A stretch of DNA of 64,000 nucleotides from Orientallactaga sibirica (GCA_036365145.1 JAEOAD010000015.1:6813501-6877500); one strand, 5' to 3'; shown: positions 47,951-63,590, numbered from the stretch's first letter. The notes: generated by a model not told the origin, from the sequence alone. Numbers and translations are program-made.

Positions 47951-48310
47951 TGTCTTTCTAACTGAAATGTGACAGCCCTTCTCAGTGGCCTCAGTTCATT
48001 CTGGGGTCTGCTCTCTTCTTGACTGTCATTCCTTATCAGACCCTTACTTTTGGACTATTGTCCCCATTTGCTGTTCTTTGCATTTTGCACCATCCTGAGA
48101 GCTTCTGTATCTGTCCTGACTCATGAGCTCCTCCCCACAAGATCCTAGATGATCCCTTCCTGAGCTCCTTCCAGGTGGAACAGCAGTCCTGAAAAGTCCT
48201 CTGGTAACCGATGCCCAAGTCCAAGTCTCTCTTCCCTCTCTCTTGCTGTGTATGGTGGGCAATGCTGTCTTCTTCCCCTTCCTCTGTCATTATTGCAGAC
48301 CCCACCCCTA

Positions 48311-50093
<1,783 letters not shown>

Positions 50094-51842
50094 TCACGCC
50101 CTTCATTTTAGGACTCAGAGGACACAGCAATGACACACCTGAACCTAATGACCTGACACGGGATCTGAAAGAGAAGAGTCTGACCAGAGGCGCCCAACAG
50201 AACAGAAAACCCTGCTTATCACTACTCGGCATGTCCATGCAAAAAGAAAATGCAAATCAAAAAGCATGAGCTGTGGATGGGGACGAAGACCAGGACTGGC
50301 CTCAAAGGGAAACAATATGGTTCAGCCCCCTCCTGGTCCTGTGGTCTACACCAAATGGGACCTGCGCACCCTGACAGGACCAACTGCCTCAGGTGGCAGT
50401 CTCCAGAGGGCTGAAGATTGAAAGGCTGTTGATCTCTGCCATGCCAGCCAATCAGGATGCTTCTTCAGAGCCCCCAAAACCTAGGCCCCCACCACTCCAA
50501 GCTTCCCTGGAAGCCCCTCCAATCCCACGCTTTCCAAAATCATATTGTTTCCTTTTGGGTATGGAAGGGAAGCCCTTCATGACATTGCTTTGAAACTGAA
50601 GACGAGACGAGATAGACGACAGAATGGTTAGAGCTGGGAGGGGGGAAGGGGAACAACCAGGGACTTCCGCCACAGACAGCCAGCAGCCATGACCTGGGGC
50701 CTGGCCCCGGGGCGGGGCCCTCCTGCCACATGGAACACGGGGTCAGAGGTCAGAGTGGCCTGCGTGTAGAGTGTGCATAGGGCTTGTGAACTGGGGGTAG
50801 CAGGGGGAGGGACACAAATATATCAGTATGTTTATATCTGGTGTCTACAGAAATACAAAGCAAAGGCTCCTAAGGCCTGGCAGCTGCTCCCTACAGCTGG
50901 ACCTGGAAGGAAACAGATAAGAGGAAGCGAGAACAACACCAATACAGAAGTGAGGCCGGGAGGAAAAACACCCAGAGCGTTAAGTCAGGAGGCAGGTTTC
51001 TCAGAGGCCATCAGCTTGGCCACCCCAGCATGGCTACTCTCCCAGGCCAGCTTCCCTCCCTGAGCCTGGCCCTGCCTGGGCTGTGGCAGGGCAGTGAGCT
51101 CCCACTCACTTCTGGGAAGGCCAGGGGTCAAGACTCTTGTGACTGGTCCCTTGCATACTCGTGGGGCAGACAGTGGAGGTGGAGTGGTGCCTGGCAAGAG
51201 AACAGATGGCAAGAGAAAGGCTGGCTGCTGGGTGAGTGGACAGAACACTGGCAGGGAGCAAGGGGACTAGGTGCCCTGCTTGGCTACTGGCAGGTGGGCA
51301 GCCTGGGCCTGTCAGGCCCTCAGCCTCCTCTTCTGGAAAACAAGAGGATTGAAGTAGTGAGGCCTAAAGTTCAATGTAGACTTAGTGTGGCTTGGGCTAG
51401 AGAATCCCCTTCCCATGAGGCTTTTCCCTAGAGAACAGTGCCTACAATTCCACCATCAGAGCAACATGCTCACGGGTTACGAACTTTAAAACTCTGAAAC
51501 AGCCCTGCAGAGATCAGGTTGTACTGGGACCCTGCTGACCAAGCCAGTGACCAAAGCCTTCTCTCCACAAATGACTCATCTGACCACATTCCCTGGGGTC
51601 TTTTGCAAGGTACAAGTCACAGAAGGGCTGGGCTGAGGCCATTTCCAGACCATGCAGTGACTGCTAAAGTGACTTCACACACCTATCTTTTGCTGTTTGG
51701 AGGGATTTGTTAGCTTTGTTGGGTAAAAAAAGTTATATGTCCCTTTGAGATCATGGAAATCCCAACTGCCTCCAGGCCTCAGAGGCCATCTGGTCTTTGC
51801 CTCCATCTCCTCCTCCCCATGTGCCACTGCCTGGTCTTTTTT

Positions 51843-52003
51843 TTTTTTTTTTTCATTTTTTGGTTTTTCAAAGTAGGGTCTCACTCTAGCCTGGGCTGAC
51901 CTGGAATTTGCTATGTAATCTCAGGGTGGCCTTGAACTCATGGCGATCCTCCTACCTTCGCCTGCCGAATGCTGGGATTAAAGGCGTGCACCACCACGCC
52001 CGG
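51843..52003 (-). mobile_element. B1-type SINE with perfect target-site duplication
   Basis: Poly-T, then antisense B1 ending CACCACGCCCGGC. CTGCCTGGTCTTTTTT is duplicated at 51,827-51,842 and 52,004-52,019. Confidence 0.95.
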
Positions 52004-54631
52004 CTGCCTGGTCTTTTTTCAGTATGTCCTTCACACTCTTGGGAGATCAGGTTGGGTCACAACCCAACATGGCTGATGGGACCAAAGTGGGCTGGTCCTT
52101 GTCACTGCTGCCTCCAACAATGGCCAATTCCACTAAATCTCCACAAGTCCTTAGGCAGAGGAACTCAACCCAGTGAAGAACTGAGGTGAGACTTCAGGAT
52201 ACACACACGTGCACATGCATACACATACCATACACATTCGCATACATGACCCTGGCTGACACAGCCAGGAGGGATGCTGGAGTTCTTTCTGTGGAGGGAT
52301 GGCCCATATGCAGTGCAGGGCACTGTCTCTCCTCAAGTCTGAGCCAGGGACAGGTCCTGAGGATGGAATCTGCCCTGTTGAGTCGCACTCAGGCTTGTGA
52401 GGTAGAGTGTAGGAGCTGAGGAGCACAGGGATGCTGTTAGGTCTGAGGGGACCCCTGGCCATAGGATACATGGTTGTGGGTCTCCTCCACCACTGAGTAA
52501 ATGACTGCAGGAAGTGGCAGGAGGCCCCTGGGGATGGAAGAGCTGTCCTTCCACTTGGCCAAGGAGTGGCTGAGTTCAAGTTCTGGAGAAGGCAAGACCC
52601 AGACAAAGAGGTTTGTACGTCTCACTGGCACATGTGTAATGTCTACTGTATGTTCATGTGTGGCCCAGAGACTTGTGAGGGCCAAGAAAGGCTAGTAGCA
52701 GCTCACTAGATATCATAGGCTGGGGCCTGGTGCCCCTTAGGCCTTTGAGCAGAGGTTCCCTAGGGATTGCCCCGGTGAGTGGCTCTGATCACTGATTCAG
52801 GACTGCATCCTCTGTAGGTAACCATTCTGCCTTGTTCTGAGCTAGTTCTAGGGGTCTGAGTGTGTTGTTCTTCTCATCTCTCTGGGGTGACTTGGGGAGA
52901 TGCTGGCACCTCAGAGTCATGACACAATGGTGCAAGGCTGTGTAAAAGGCAGGGACAGGTAGCGAGAACCTTGTCTGTGATCATAACACTCAGGGGCAGA
53001 AGTGTAAAACCCAGGCACACAGGCCAAGGGGCATTCTGGGAGACTGGAACTACCTGGAGTCACTTTTTTTCAAGAGGCGGTGGGCCTCGGAGAGCCCAGG
53101 GTCTTGGGCTGAGTCCCTACATAGTCTGGCTAAGTCTGTACATGGACTGGGAATACCAACCCCCAACTAGTGGGACATTGGAGACTGTATTACTAGCAGA
53201 GGGTTCCTGCAGGGTAAGAGTTTCCCTCTGTAGACTTTCCAGTGGTGTGCCCTCATATGCCTCCATGGCCAGGTGCTTGTACTGCACATGTTGGAACCGG
53301 GCACTGCCTGGGGCAGCGGTGAGTGACAGATAGGTGAGGGTAGGTGGCACCCCGTTCTGCTCTCCTCACGTGATTCCCAATACCCTTAACTCCCAGGGCA
53401 CAGTGTTTGGACACACCCAAGTTTAACTTAGTTCTAGGGACTTTGGGAAGGTCCTGGAACACCCGTGAGAGGAGGTGATCCATCTAGCTCCTATCATTGT
53501 GACCTCTGCCCTCCTGGTTGCCTGATTGTCAAGAGGTAACCCCTCCCCTGGGTTGCCCGGATGTCAAGCCATACCAGAGTATCCTACCAGATAAAGGGGA
53601 CAGATGTTGCCACACATAAATGTGGCCTCTTGGGGAAGGAGAGGTGCAGAGTGTGCATCTTGGTTGGTACAGGAAAAGCTCTGTGTCACTTGATGAGGTG
53701 GGCCAATGAGTCAATATCCACCTTAGATTCCTCTGTCATGGCTGGGGAAGGAATGAGAATCCCAGAGCCCAGATACAGGGCTTTCTGAAAATCAGATTAG
53801 AGAAATAAGCTAATTTCCCCATCCATTTTCATTCAACATAAAATAGAATGTAATTCAAATGCCATGTATGCTCCAACAGGCTTTGTGAGATAAGCCTTTC
53901 AGCTGGAGGGTAAAGTGCCATGCTCAGGCCTTTGTGTCCTTTGGCAGGGTGAGGGACGTTTTCTCCTACATTCCCACTTGAAGGTATTTTGAGAAGTATT
54001 GGCAGTGAAAGAGGGCACCTGTGTCTCTTAAGGACATTCATACCCTCTCTGATGGCACCTGTGTCTTAGCCAGGCATTGAATGGAAGTGGCTGGCATTGG
54101 TTAATGTCCCCTGTGGCACCCAGCCATCTCTGAGAGGTTCTTGATGCCTGCAGAATACATCCTGCTTGCTGAGGATGAGAACCACTCTGGGAGACCACCC
54201 TGGCCATGGTCACTGTTGGGGTCCCTCCAAGCCTTTGTGAAAGTGAGAGAAGCGGCCGCACACTCATTCTCCAAAGACAGTATCTTGGTCCCTTGTCACT
54301 CAGCATCCGAAGGCAAGTGCCTCAGCTCCTGCCTCCTCTCATCATCGGAGAGCAGCGCTCAGCCCCTTTATTGTCATCACCCGAGAGCAACACCTTGGTT
54401 TTCCTCAGGATACAAAGGCAGACTCTCAGCTCCCGGTCCCTTCTTATGGACCACAGGCAACACCCCAGGTGCTTGTCCTGCAGTTTCCACTTCTGATGGA
54501 GCTCCTTGACCTGCAGCCCTTATCGAGGATCGAGGCCCCTCACAAATGCCTTTTGTCTTGAAGGGGTTTCTGTCTTCCTTGGGCAGGCCTTGTGGCCTTT
54601 TGACAAGTGCTACTAACATTCACATGCACCC

Positions 54632-54635
<4 letters not shown>

Positions 54636-54668
<33 letters not shown>
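54636..54668. repeat. (CA)n microsatellite
   Basis: About 16 CA units, intronic. Confidence 0.97.
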
Positions 54669-54670
<2 letters not shown>

Positions 54671-55164
54671 ACACCCCCTTCTGATACAGAGTCTGTATCC
54701 CTTTCCCTGCATCCCTGTTCATTCCTATGGAATGGCCAACCCCTGGATTTTGCTTTCTTTTCTCCCAGACTTTCCCCACAAATAAATGCTGCATTTTTGT
54801 TCTCTGGGTGAATGAATGGATAGTTAAGAGCAGTAGCTGTGAGTCAGCTCTCAAATGAAAGCCCAGATCTCGACATCACTTCAATGTCTCGGGTCTCAAA
54901 CTCCTCACCTGTAAAATGTGGATTCTAATAGCACTGATTTCTCAGAGTGACATATCTATAAGCCTCTTTGTCATCAGGTGGTGACCTTGTCAGGAGATGA
55001 AGATGGGAGTGTGTGGGAAGAGTCTTCGAGGAGCAAGCTGCTGTGACCTCAACAAAGGAAGCATGTGGGGGGAAACGCCTGGACAAGGTGGGATACTGGA
55101 GCTTCAGGCAGTTGAGGTGGAAAGGACTTGACTGCTGGCTTGGAGGCCTTGCTGGGAGGACCTA

Positions 55165-55267
55165 GCTCTCCTCTGTCGTCTCACTATGTATGTTTTTCTG
55201 GTATTGTACTCAAGGGTCTTGAATATGCTAGGCAAGCAATCTACCACTGAGCTATATCCCCAGCCCT
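55165..55267 (-). mobile_element. ID-like SINE
   Basis: ATGCTAGGCAAGCAATCTACC followed by ACTGAGCTATATCCCCAGCCC is the antisense ID core, preceded by a degenerate tail. Confidence 0.8.
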
Positions 55268-56029
55268 GACTATCTTTATGAAACAAATCTGACAATGATC
55301 TCCCCAGGCTTGCAAAGCCCACGATGTGGCTCTTACCTTTCCCTGTAGGCTGTTCCTGCCATCCTCACTCTCCACATGGCACTGTAGCCCTACTAAACCA
55401 CTTGTGGCATCTCAAGCACCTATTGGTCCGTTGGCCCATGATCTCACATTTACTCTTAGCTATTCATCAGCCTCACTGCTTCCTATTCTCCATTTGAAAG
55501 TGAGTGACACAGCCTGCACAGTGTTCAGTGTCTTTGTTCTCCCTCCCCTCCTCCCATCTGTCCTTTAGGAGTCTGTACAGGCTCTCAGCCTGGAGGGGCC
55601 CCTGTCTGTTTTCTGAAAAAGATGGAGTTACTTGACTTTCCATATAGCCCACCTGTGGCTCTAGGAGAGGCGGTCACAGTGGGGATGGAGATGAAGCCAG
55701 TGGACATGTGAGTTAGCCCGGGCTGGAGATGGGAAGGAAATTAGCTTGACTCTCCAGGCTTGGGACTCTGAAACAGCATCACCTGCCCTGTCAGTGCATA
55801 GTCAGGGCAGGTTAGGTAATGGCTCCATAAAGATAAGTCTCAAGATACTGTGCCTCATAGATGGCTCCTCCTAGCCCGTGTAAGACCACAGTCCCCGAGA
55901 AGGAGGCCCTGCTGCTGTGAGGCTGGAGGGTCACAGATGTGAGGGGAACGAATCAGTGTGGTGATGGTATTGCACTGGTTTCTCTCTTGCCATGAAGAAT
56001 GCAAAACTCCCCATGTGGCCCAAAAGGAA

Positions 56030-56180
56030 ATGATCTTTCCATGAAGCTTCTGCTTTCCCTCCTTCAAAGCACTTGTTTGCAGCCATCAGCATAAATGGTG
56101 ACATGTGCCCCGGGGCCAGGATGAGCGAAATAAAAGTCAAAATGGCTAATAAACAAACACTGTGACCTTTGGCCCCATGG
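56030..56180. promoter_or_regulatory. Candidate intronic enhancer (forkhead and nuclear-receptor motifs)
   Basis: TAATAAACAAACA (56,147-56,159) fits a forkhead site and TGACCTTTGGCCCC (56,163-56,176) fits a DR1 nuclear-receptor or HNF4-type site, four bases apart. Upstream AGCATAAATGGTGACATGTG and AAGTCAAAATGG are also unique sequence. Function inferred. Confidence 0.35.
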
Positions 56181-57384
56181 CACCTGGGCTCAGTTTCAGC
56201 TTCCCTTCTGATTCCCTGAGGGACCCTACGCATGATGCCCCACATTTCAGATGGCTTCATCTGCTCACCTACCTATCAGGCATCTCCACTGGGAACCTTG
56301 AGTGTCTGAAAAGGTGGGACATGTTTGGTCCTCTCTTGGTTATCTTTCCCTGACTAGCCTCCAATACTGTTCGCCGACCCCCCTCCCTCATGCCCATGAC
56401 CTGTCTTCTCATGCTCTGGCACTTGAACTTGGGAAGAAGCCTCTCCAGGCTGTCCCTGCCCATCCACTGATACTCAATCACCTTTAACATCATTTGGCTA
56501 ACTCTTGGTTTACAGATTAGAAAACTTGAGGCTTGACACTGATGATGTGGCTAGCCCGAGGGCGTAAGACTAGTGACAGAGTCAGGTGTAAGACCCCGGT
56601 CTCCTGGTTCCCAAGGTTGTCAGCTTTCCTCCAGCAGTTGTTTGCAGCACTCATCCTTTCCCATCAGGCGAGGCACATCTAGCTTTTCTCCTACCTACAT
56701 GTGGGCATCAGCTCCCTGCCTTACACCAAGCTCAGGAGGTCAGAGCCTGACCGTTCAGCTCACATCTGCTGGGGAGGCCACCTGACTGTCTAGGGCTCAT
56801 GCCTGTCCAGAAGAGTCTCACCCATTGGGGTCCTCTTCTTTGTTGGGGCAGACTTTGGCTTTAATGTGAGGTCTTCTAGAGCAGATTAAAGCTCTCCTTT
56901 CCTACATGGTTCTAGGACAAGGCCCGGCCATTGCTTGAAATAGACCTCATACTCTCCAACCCAAGGCCCTAGGATGCTTATCTATGACCCTGCAGCCAGA
57001 TTCTGGTCACTGCTGGTTCCAGAATTTTCCTCCCTGGCCTTAAGAAGCCACTGGACATGCCTTTTCCCCCAGACTCATGCTTCTATCCCTTGTGCTTGGA
57101 CAGAGAATCCAAGCATCATGGGTAGGAGACATGAGCTGCCCATGAGATGGGACGTCACAAAGAGCCTGCCCCTCCTTCGTGGCAGAGGGCCAGCGAGGCT
57201 GGGTGGGGCCTCACGCCTGGTGGCCTGGCTCTATGCCAAAGGACACAAGGGATCAGAAAGGAGATGCCAGCCAGTGTGCCATCCTGAAACAAAACACAGT
57301 CGCTCTGGGGTTAGTTGGCAAGTCCAAACACAGCATTGGGAAGCAAGCAGAAGTCCTGTCCTCCCACTCTGAGCTCTGTCCCGG

Positions 57385-57625
57385 CTCAGCGTCCGCCCCG
57401 GAGAGGCTGCAAGGCAAAATGAGCAGCGGCATTAATCTGCTGATGGGTGAGAGAAATGTGAGCGTGACCCTGGGCTGGCCCTCGGCTGCTCTCCCTCACT
57501 AAGGAGCTAGGAGGTGGCCCTGACTTTTGCAAGGGTATGAAGCAGACAAATTTTAAAAAATTAACATAATGGCAAAGAAAAAAAAAGATGCTCAGGCACC
57601 ATTAACAATGATCCAGGTAGAATCA
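57385..57625. promoter_or_regulatory. Candidate conserved noncoding block
   Basis: Unique sequence with GGCATTAATCTGCTGATGGG, ATTTTAAAAAATTAACATAA and CACCATTAACAATGATCC, including a SOX-type ACAATG and TAAT cores. GC-rich on the left, AT-rich on the right. Confidence 0.3.
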
Positions 57626-58167
57626 GCTGTTGGGCTGGGGCAGGCCCCAGGGAGGGTAAAGGCTGAGAGACCGTGTTTAGGACACACCTGGTCTAGACTC
57701 AGATAACACTCAGTGTGTAAGCATGAACACAGGCAGAGCGGAGGAAGCTCTGCCTACATGCTCTTCTCACTGACTCGGGCTGGGGAGGAGTGGCCCCTGG
57801 GGTGCTGCGTGTTCCTCAGTGGGGATGGTCTGTTCCATGTGCTTTCCTAGTATTCAGTTCACCATCAACAGCAGTGATGGTGGCTCTGGGGACCCCGGGG
57901 AATGGGGAAGTGTGCAATGATCCCTTAAAATAGAGTCCACAGTCCTAACCTCAGGGAAGGCTGTGAGCCATGGGAACGTGGGATCCTGGGGCAGGCCCCT
58001 GGTGGCCAGTGAAGCTGTGTGGGGGTGAGGGTATTGGCTGCTCTGAGGCTGTGTGTGAGAGGGCACTGGGGAGGAGGAGGAGAGATGGCTACTGGCTCTG
58101 TGACAGGGAGTCACGCTTCAGGAACCTGCAAGAGAGGGGAGGAGAAAAGCGACACAAAAGCGTCCTA

Positions 58168-58383
<216 letters not shown>

Positions 58384-58390
58384 TTAAGAG

Positions 58391-58436
58391 GTTTTTTTTT
58401 TTTAAAAAAATTTTTATTTTTAATTAAATTATTTTC
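58391..58436. repeat. T/A-rich low-complexity tract
   Basis: T12 then A7 then TTTTTATTTTTAATTAAATT. No attached SINE body. Confidence 0.85.
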
Positions 58437-61400
58437 AGAAGTAGAGAAATAGAGAATACTTGATATTGTTTCTTGGCAAGACTGGCTGAACACTGACAGT
58501 CAAAAGAAGTCACAAACATAATGCGTAAACAAGCAGCCATTGGGAGGGGCTACATAACCAAAGGAATAACAACTTTCAAAAGCAAAAAATGAAACAAAAC
58601 CAAAAAACCAAGTATGATTAAAAAAATCAAACCCAGATATTGAAAGGCCCGGGGAGTGGGAGGGGGGAGATTCCCATAGTGACAACTGGAAACAGAGAAT
58701 ACATTATCACAGACAGCTAAAAACTACTCTACAACTATGCACAAACTCTTCAAATGCCAATGGGTGCCGATGTATTGATACCAAGTAAAGCATGGCATTT
58801 TGATGTAAGATGGGCTGGACATGGTTGAAAGGAACAGAAACCACAAAACCTGCAAAAACAGCATTCCTTCTGTTAGACACTCAGAGCCACGGCGTGTGGA
58901 GAGCTTCCTGGGAAGGGAATCCCAAGAATGGAGGGGCCCGGTGAGGGCTTGGCAAGTACCTCCTTTCATTTCACACTTCTGGACACTTCTCAGGGAAGTA
59001 AGCAAGCAAAGGACAAGGGTTCTATGTATCAGCCCCATTTCCTGGGCCAGTCTCTCACGACTCCTGGCCTTGTCATTCAGCATTTGGGAAGCAGATCTGC
59101 AGCCTTTGCAGGTGTAGGAAGTGGCCTCTAGGGCTTTCCCACCATGGTACATACCTACCTTTGTCTGGATCTTGGCCACCTGAGCCTGGCACAGACAGAA
59201 TCGATACCTGTGGGCACCAGATCTGGATGTGTCAAAAACTTCTCCCAGGCCCATCCCAAGGGCTTCAAAGGGAGAAGGAGGGAAGAGCCTGCCAGCTATC
59301 TCATTTAGTTTCCTTTGCAAAAGTTAGGCCCTCCAGATGACCATTGCTACCCCTAGCCTCACCTCACCTGCCCCCTTTGGGGCCCTGCTACTTTAGCATG
59401 TACTGGCTGGACATCATAGGCCTAGATCTTTGCCTCAGAGTGACCTAGAATGTCATCAGTGCAGGGGAGACAATGGTCCCAAAGGTCCCTGCCATCACCT
59501 CAAAGCCTTTGGGGCTCTGTTGAACCTAACTGGTATTCTGGAATTATACTCTCGTATACACTGCTTCAAGCCCAGCCTATTACTTCTGAACTCAGGATGA
59601 GGTCCAGCACCCTGCTGAGACACTCTTCAGGAACCATTCCTGCCTCTGACACACACAGGTCCTTCAAGGACCCTTTGAGCCTCTGTGTTTAACTAAGTCT
59701 GTTAACTGGGGGCTGAGTCTCCAGTGATCCAGTAGCACTTGGGATGAGAATGGGTTTGGTGGGCCTTGGTGGTCAGGCAGGCCCTTCTTTGCATAACATA
59801 CTGGGCTCAGGCTCTTTTGCAGATCAAGGAAGATCAGCCCCAGAGAACACACTATATCTAGGGACTGAGGTGGTGGTACTGTGCCCTGAGCCACAGGCCA
59901 TGCTGAGTCATGGACTCCTGCCACTTGCTAGGCAGTGTATCCACAGGGGAATAGGTGGGGAGGCTCTGTCTGGGACCTCTACCTGGGGCAAACTTAGACC
60001 TGGTTCAGGGTCAGAGACCAGCAGGGTGCAGAGACCAGTGTAGGGCATGGGATATGAGGGGTGGGTGCAGGTGAGGGGACAGCTGAGGAATAATAAGAAC
60101 ACCTCAAGGCAGGATGGGGGTGCTATATCCCAAGAACCTATGGGAGACTGAGCTTAATCGTAAGGCACAAAGAGCCACGGAGGCTTCTGTGTGGGAAGTG
60201 GTGATAAGGTTAGGATTAGATTTCTAATGATTTGACACAGAGGAAGGGAGGCAGGAAGGTACCCTACAGCCACAGACCTTGACTTTGGAGACAGGCCTGA
60301 GGGCGAATCTTAACAGGTCTGCTTCCTGTGAGCTGTGTGGCCTTGGGAAAACAAATCAAGTCCCCCAGCATCCTCATTTGTTAAAGGTTAATGAGATGGA
60401 CCTCGGTCAGCAGCTAGCCACATGCTAATGTCACTAGGGTAGATCTGACCTGCTGTTAATGAGGCCCTTCCATGATCCAAGTGCAACGTGAAGAGGCCTA
60501 ATGGTTGTAGTAACCAGAAACTGAAAGAGAAGTAGTTAGTCCTCAGATGCAATGGGAGGGGAGGGGGTCTGGGACATCCAAGAAGCGAAGGGAAGAGTGT
60601 GATTTGGGGTGAAAGGGGATGAGGACTACCTCTGTCACTGGGAACCAGCAGCATGAAGCAGAAGTCAGTGTGGGCCAGGCAGGGCATGGCTAAGCTGCGA
60701 TGCTTGGATGCTCACACAGCTGAATGAATGTGGTACATGATGTCTTTTGTTTGTTTGTTTTGTTTTGTTTTTGGTGTGAAATATTATAGGGATGTGGGAG
60801 CAAAAGAATTCCAGGCTAGGGTTCCGAAGATCTGGATCCCAGTTCTTACTCTGGTTTTGTCACAAAGTCGTTAGGTGACCCTGGGTGAGTTACTTCAGCC
60901 TGCAGGGCCTCAATACCCTTAAGCACAAAGGAGCAGGGACACCTACTTTGTAGACCCTTGTGTCTGCTGAATTAGTCAGTGCTGGGGCCAGGCCAACATA
61001 CTGGGGTCTACATCCTATTCCTTTGACAATTTCCACAGCGTGTCTATGTCCTGGCAATGCCTCTGTCCATAGCCATAGTTCCAGTAGCAACACTTGCCGC
61101 TCCAGGAATTCCAGGTCCAGGGATAGATCTGGCAAGTGCCTGGGATGCAGACGTCACTATCCTCGTATGGATGTTTTCTGCTCTCTGTGGTCCTACCTTT
61201 TTGGAAGTCTGAATTTAATAGTTGGGGACGATTATTCACTTCCAGAAGAAATCTTCACTTTATGAAAGTGCTCACCAAGGGATTCCTTTTCCCAGCAGGA
61301 CGCAGTGTATTCCAAGTATTGATCAGTTGATGTGTGCTTACTGCTGCCTGTGGCATGCCTGCAGGGAGGGTGGGCATTGCGGGCTATCCTTGTCAGAGGG

Positions 61401-62411
61401 GAGGAGACCCTGAATCCACAGGAGGAAGCTCAGGAGCTCCTCACCCTGTCTTGAGCAATGCAATCTCTTAATTTCTGGGGTGCCTCTGGGAAACTGCCCC
61501 GAAATCAGGGCTTGATGTAAGGGCTATAGACCCTGATGTGGAGCTCACCCTGGAGCTTCCTGTGGCTCTCTGCACCATGCAGAACCCAGCAGCCCTGGGC
61601 TTCCAGAGGAGGAGCTGAACCAAGAGACCCTTGGGTCCTCCACAGGCAAAGGCTTGGTAGGCTCCTGTGAGTGAGGGGTTTGATGGCCTGAGCCTAACTG
61701 GGGGATTAGTCTTGATTTCAGGATTCTTCCCTGCTGGCTAGCGCTGGAAGTGTTTTTTTGGTCATCATGGCTTTGAGTGGGATGTCTTTTCTATGCCTAT
61801 AAGATCTCATACCCAGGCCTTGCCCACAGAAGTGGCTGTCCTGTACACTGCTCCTCCACTGGGAATTCTCCTTCCCAGCTGGGACCACCTGGCAGAAAAC
61901 ACATGACTGAGGTACTGTCTTCTAAGACCATAGGGCTCCACCCTGTTTCCAGCCTATCCCCCTCCAAGCCACCTCCACACTGCTGCTTCTCACAGAACAC
62001 GGCCATCACTTACACACCTCTGCTTATACAAACTTCAAAAGTAAGCACGGGCAGCAAGGTCCTCTTCTAGCCTCAGCTCTTCCTCCACTGCTGGGTGAAG
62101 GGGCTGTTACTGTCCAGTGAAGCCTCCCTGTGCCCTGGGTAGGCCCCTTCTTCAAGCCTCTGCCTCCGTTTTGATCCTCCTCCCCCTTCTTCATCTTGAT
62201 AATCACCATATGTCCTTCCACACCAATCCTGGTGCTGTTTGGTCCCAGGCCTCTTCACCTCTTTCCTCTCTTCCTCCTATAAGCCCTGCCCTCTGCCTCC
62301 CCATGTGTGCTCCCCAGCATCCCAAATACCTTCTTCACAGAATACTATACTTTGTAATAATTTATTTGTATGTTTGTCATATGATGTCCTAGACTGTGTT
62401 TCATATATATA

Positions 62412-62598
62412 ATTTTTTATTTTTTATTTATTTCATAGAGGGAGAGAATGGGCATGCCAAGGTCTCCAGCCATTGCAAACAAACTCCAGATGCATGCGCC
62501 CCCTTGTGCATCTAGTTAATGTGGGTCCTGGGGAATTGAACCTGGGTCCTTTGGTTTTGCAGGCAAATGCCTTAAACACTAAGCCATCCCTCCAGCCC
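62412..62598 (-). mobile_element. tRNA-derived SINE
   Basis: Antisense copy: TTTTTTATTTATTTCATAGAG tail, GCCCCCTTGTGCATCTAG core, AAGCCATCCCTCCAGCCC head. TCATATATATAATTTTT on the left and a TCATATATATATATAATTTT on the right suggest a target-site duplication. Confidence 0.92.
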
Positions 62599-62621
62599 AT
62601 CATATATATATATAATTTTTT

Positions 62622-62843
62622 TGAGAGAGACAGAGAGGGAAAGGAAGACAGAGAATGGGCGCACCAGCAGCCTCTCAGCCGCTGCGAACGAACTGCAGGT
62701 GTGTGCACTCCCTTGTGGTCAAGTGCGGCATTGCACCCTTGCATCACTTTGCATCTGGCTAAACGTGGGACCTGGAGATTGGAACTGATGTTCTTAGGCT
62801 TAGCAGGCAGGTGCCTTAACCGCTAAGCCATCTCTCCAGCCCC
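62622..62843 (-). mobile_element. tRNA-derived SINE, long variant
   Basis: Antisense copy next to the previous one: GAATGGGCGCACCAGCAGCC, CCTTGTGGTCAAGTGCGGC, CTTGCATCACTTTGCATCTG, and head AAGCCATCTCTCCAGCCCC. Confidence 0.92.
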
Positions 62844-62878
62844 CATCATTTATATTTTTATCTGCTACACTCAACTGT

Positions 62879-62881
<3 letters not shown>

Positions 62882-62922
<41 letters not shown>
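62882..62922. repeat. (CA)n microsatellite
   Basis: About 20 AC units followed by CATCACATCACAC. Confidence 0.97.
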
Positions 62923-62923
<1 letters not shown>

Positions 62924-63373
62924 CACATCACACCATATGGTAAATTATAATAATTCTCTCTTACTGAGAGGCAGGGTTGATGGAACTTGTGTGAGAACCA
63001 TGGCCTCAAGGAGATCTGCTTGCTTTTGTCCCCTCTGTCGGCCCCTGTCATGAACTAGCTTGTTGGAGGATGAGAGAGCACATGGAGCAGGGATAAGTCC
63101 TCCCAGACGAGCCATGTAGACTAGCCAGCCCCTGCCACTATCAGCCTGGCCTGACCTTGGCTAGCTGAGTTTTGTTCACATTGCCAAACAAGAACCACAA
63201 TGGAAACAAGTGGGTTTTGGTTAAGCTGTTATGTTTTCCAGTTGTTCCTTAGGCAGCACTGGCCAAGTGATACAGAAGGCAGGATGAAATGATGGACTCG
63301 AGGGCTCAGGGAATTTTCCTGTATCAGTTTCTCTTTTGCTGGTATGGTGTGAAGCTAATTTTGAAAAATGTGT

Positions 63374-63590
63374 AGGGTCCAGGGAGATGGCTTAGCAGCT
63401 ACAGGCACTTGACTGCAAGCCTGCTGGCTCTAGTTCCATTCTCCAGCCATAGAAAGCCAGACACAAAGTGGCACTTGTATCTGTGAGTCCAACACACCTA
63501 TGGCAATGAGAAGTGGAGCCAGGAGAATCAGGACGCCCACCAGCCATCAGTGCACATGAAACAGCAAAAACAAGCAAAACCAGAGGGGAA
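63374..63590 (+). mobile_element. Diverged tRNA/B4-like SINE
   Basis: GGGTCCAGGGAGATGGCTTAGC head, GTTCCATTCTCCAGCC in the B-box position, GCCAGACACAAAGTGGCAC body, then A-rich AACAGCAAAAACAAGCAAAA. Confidence 0.6.

Noticed and set aside
50690..50730. GC-rich patch (GGGGCGGGGCCC) as a promoter or CpG island
   Set aside because: Only about 30 bp long with few CpGs and no first exon nearby.
59159..59207. 49-bp exon-like segment on the minus strand (CCCACAG ... CAAAG|GTAGGT) as a possible preceding KLHL29 exon
   Set aside because: None of its frames gives the BTB residues expected before SVQDGG. Splice-like pairs this short occur by chance in introns.
58724..59320. 198-codon open frame on the minus strand in the upstream intron
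   Set aside because: No family motif, mixed composition, no upstream acceptor or downstream terminator context, and it does not resemble the missing KLHL29 BTB or N-terminal sequence.
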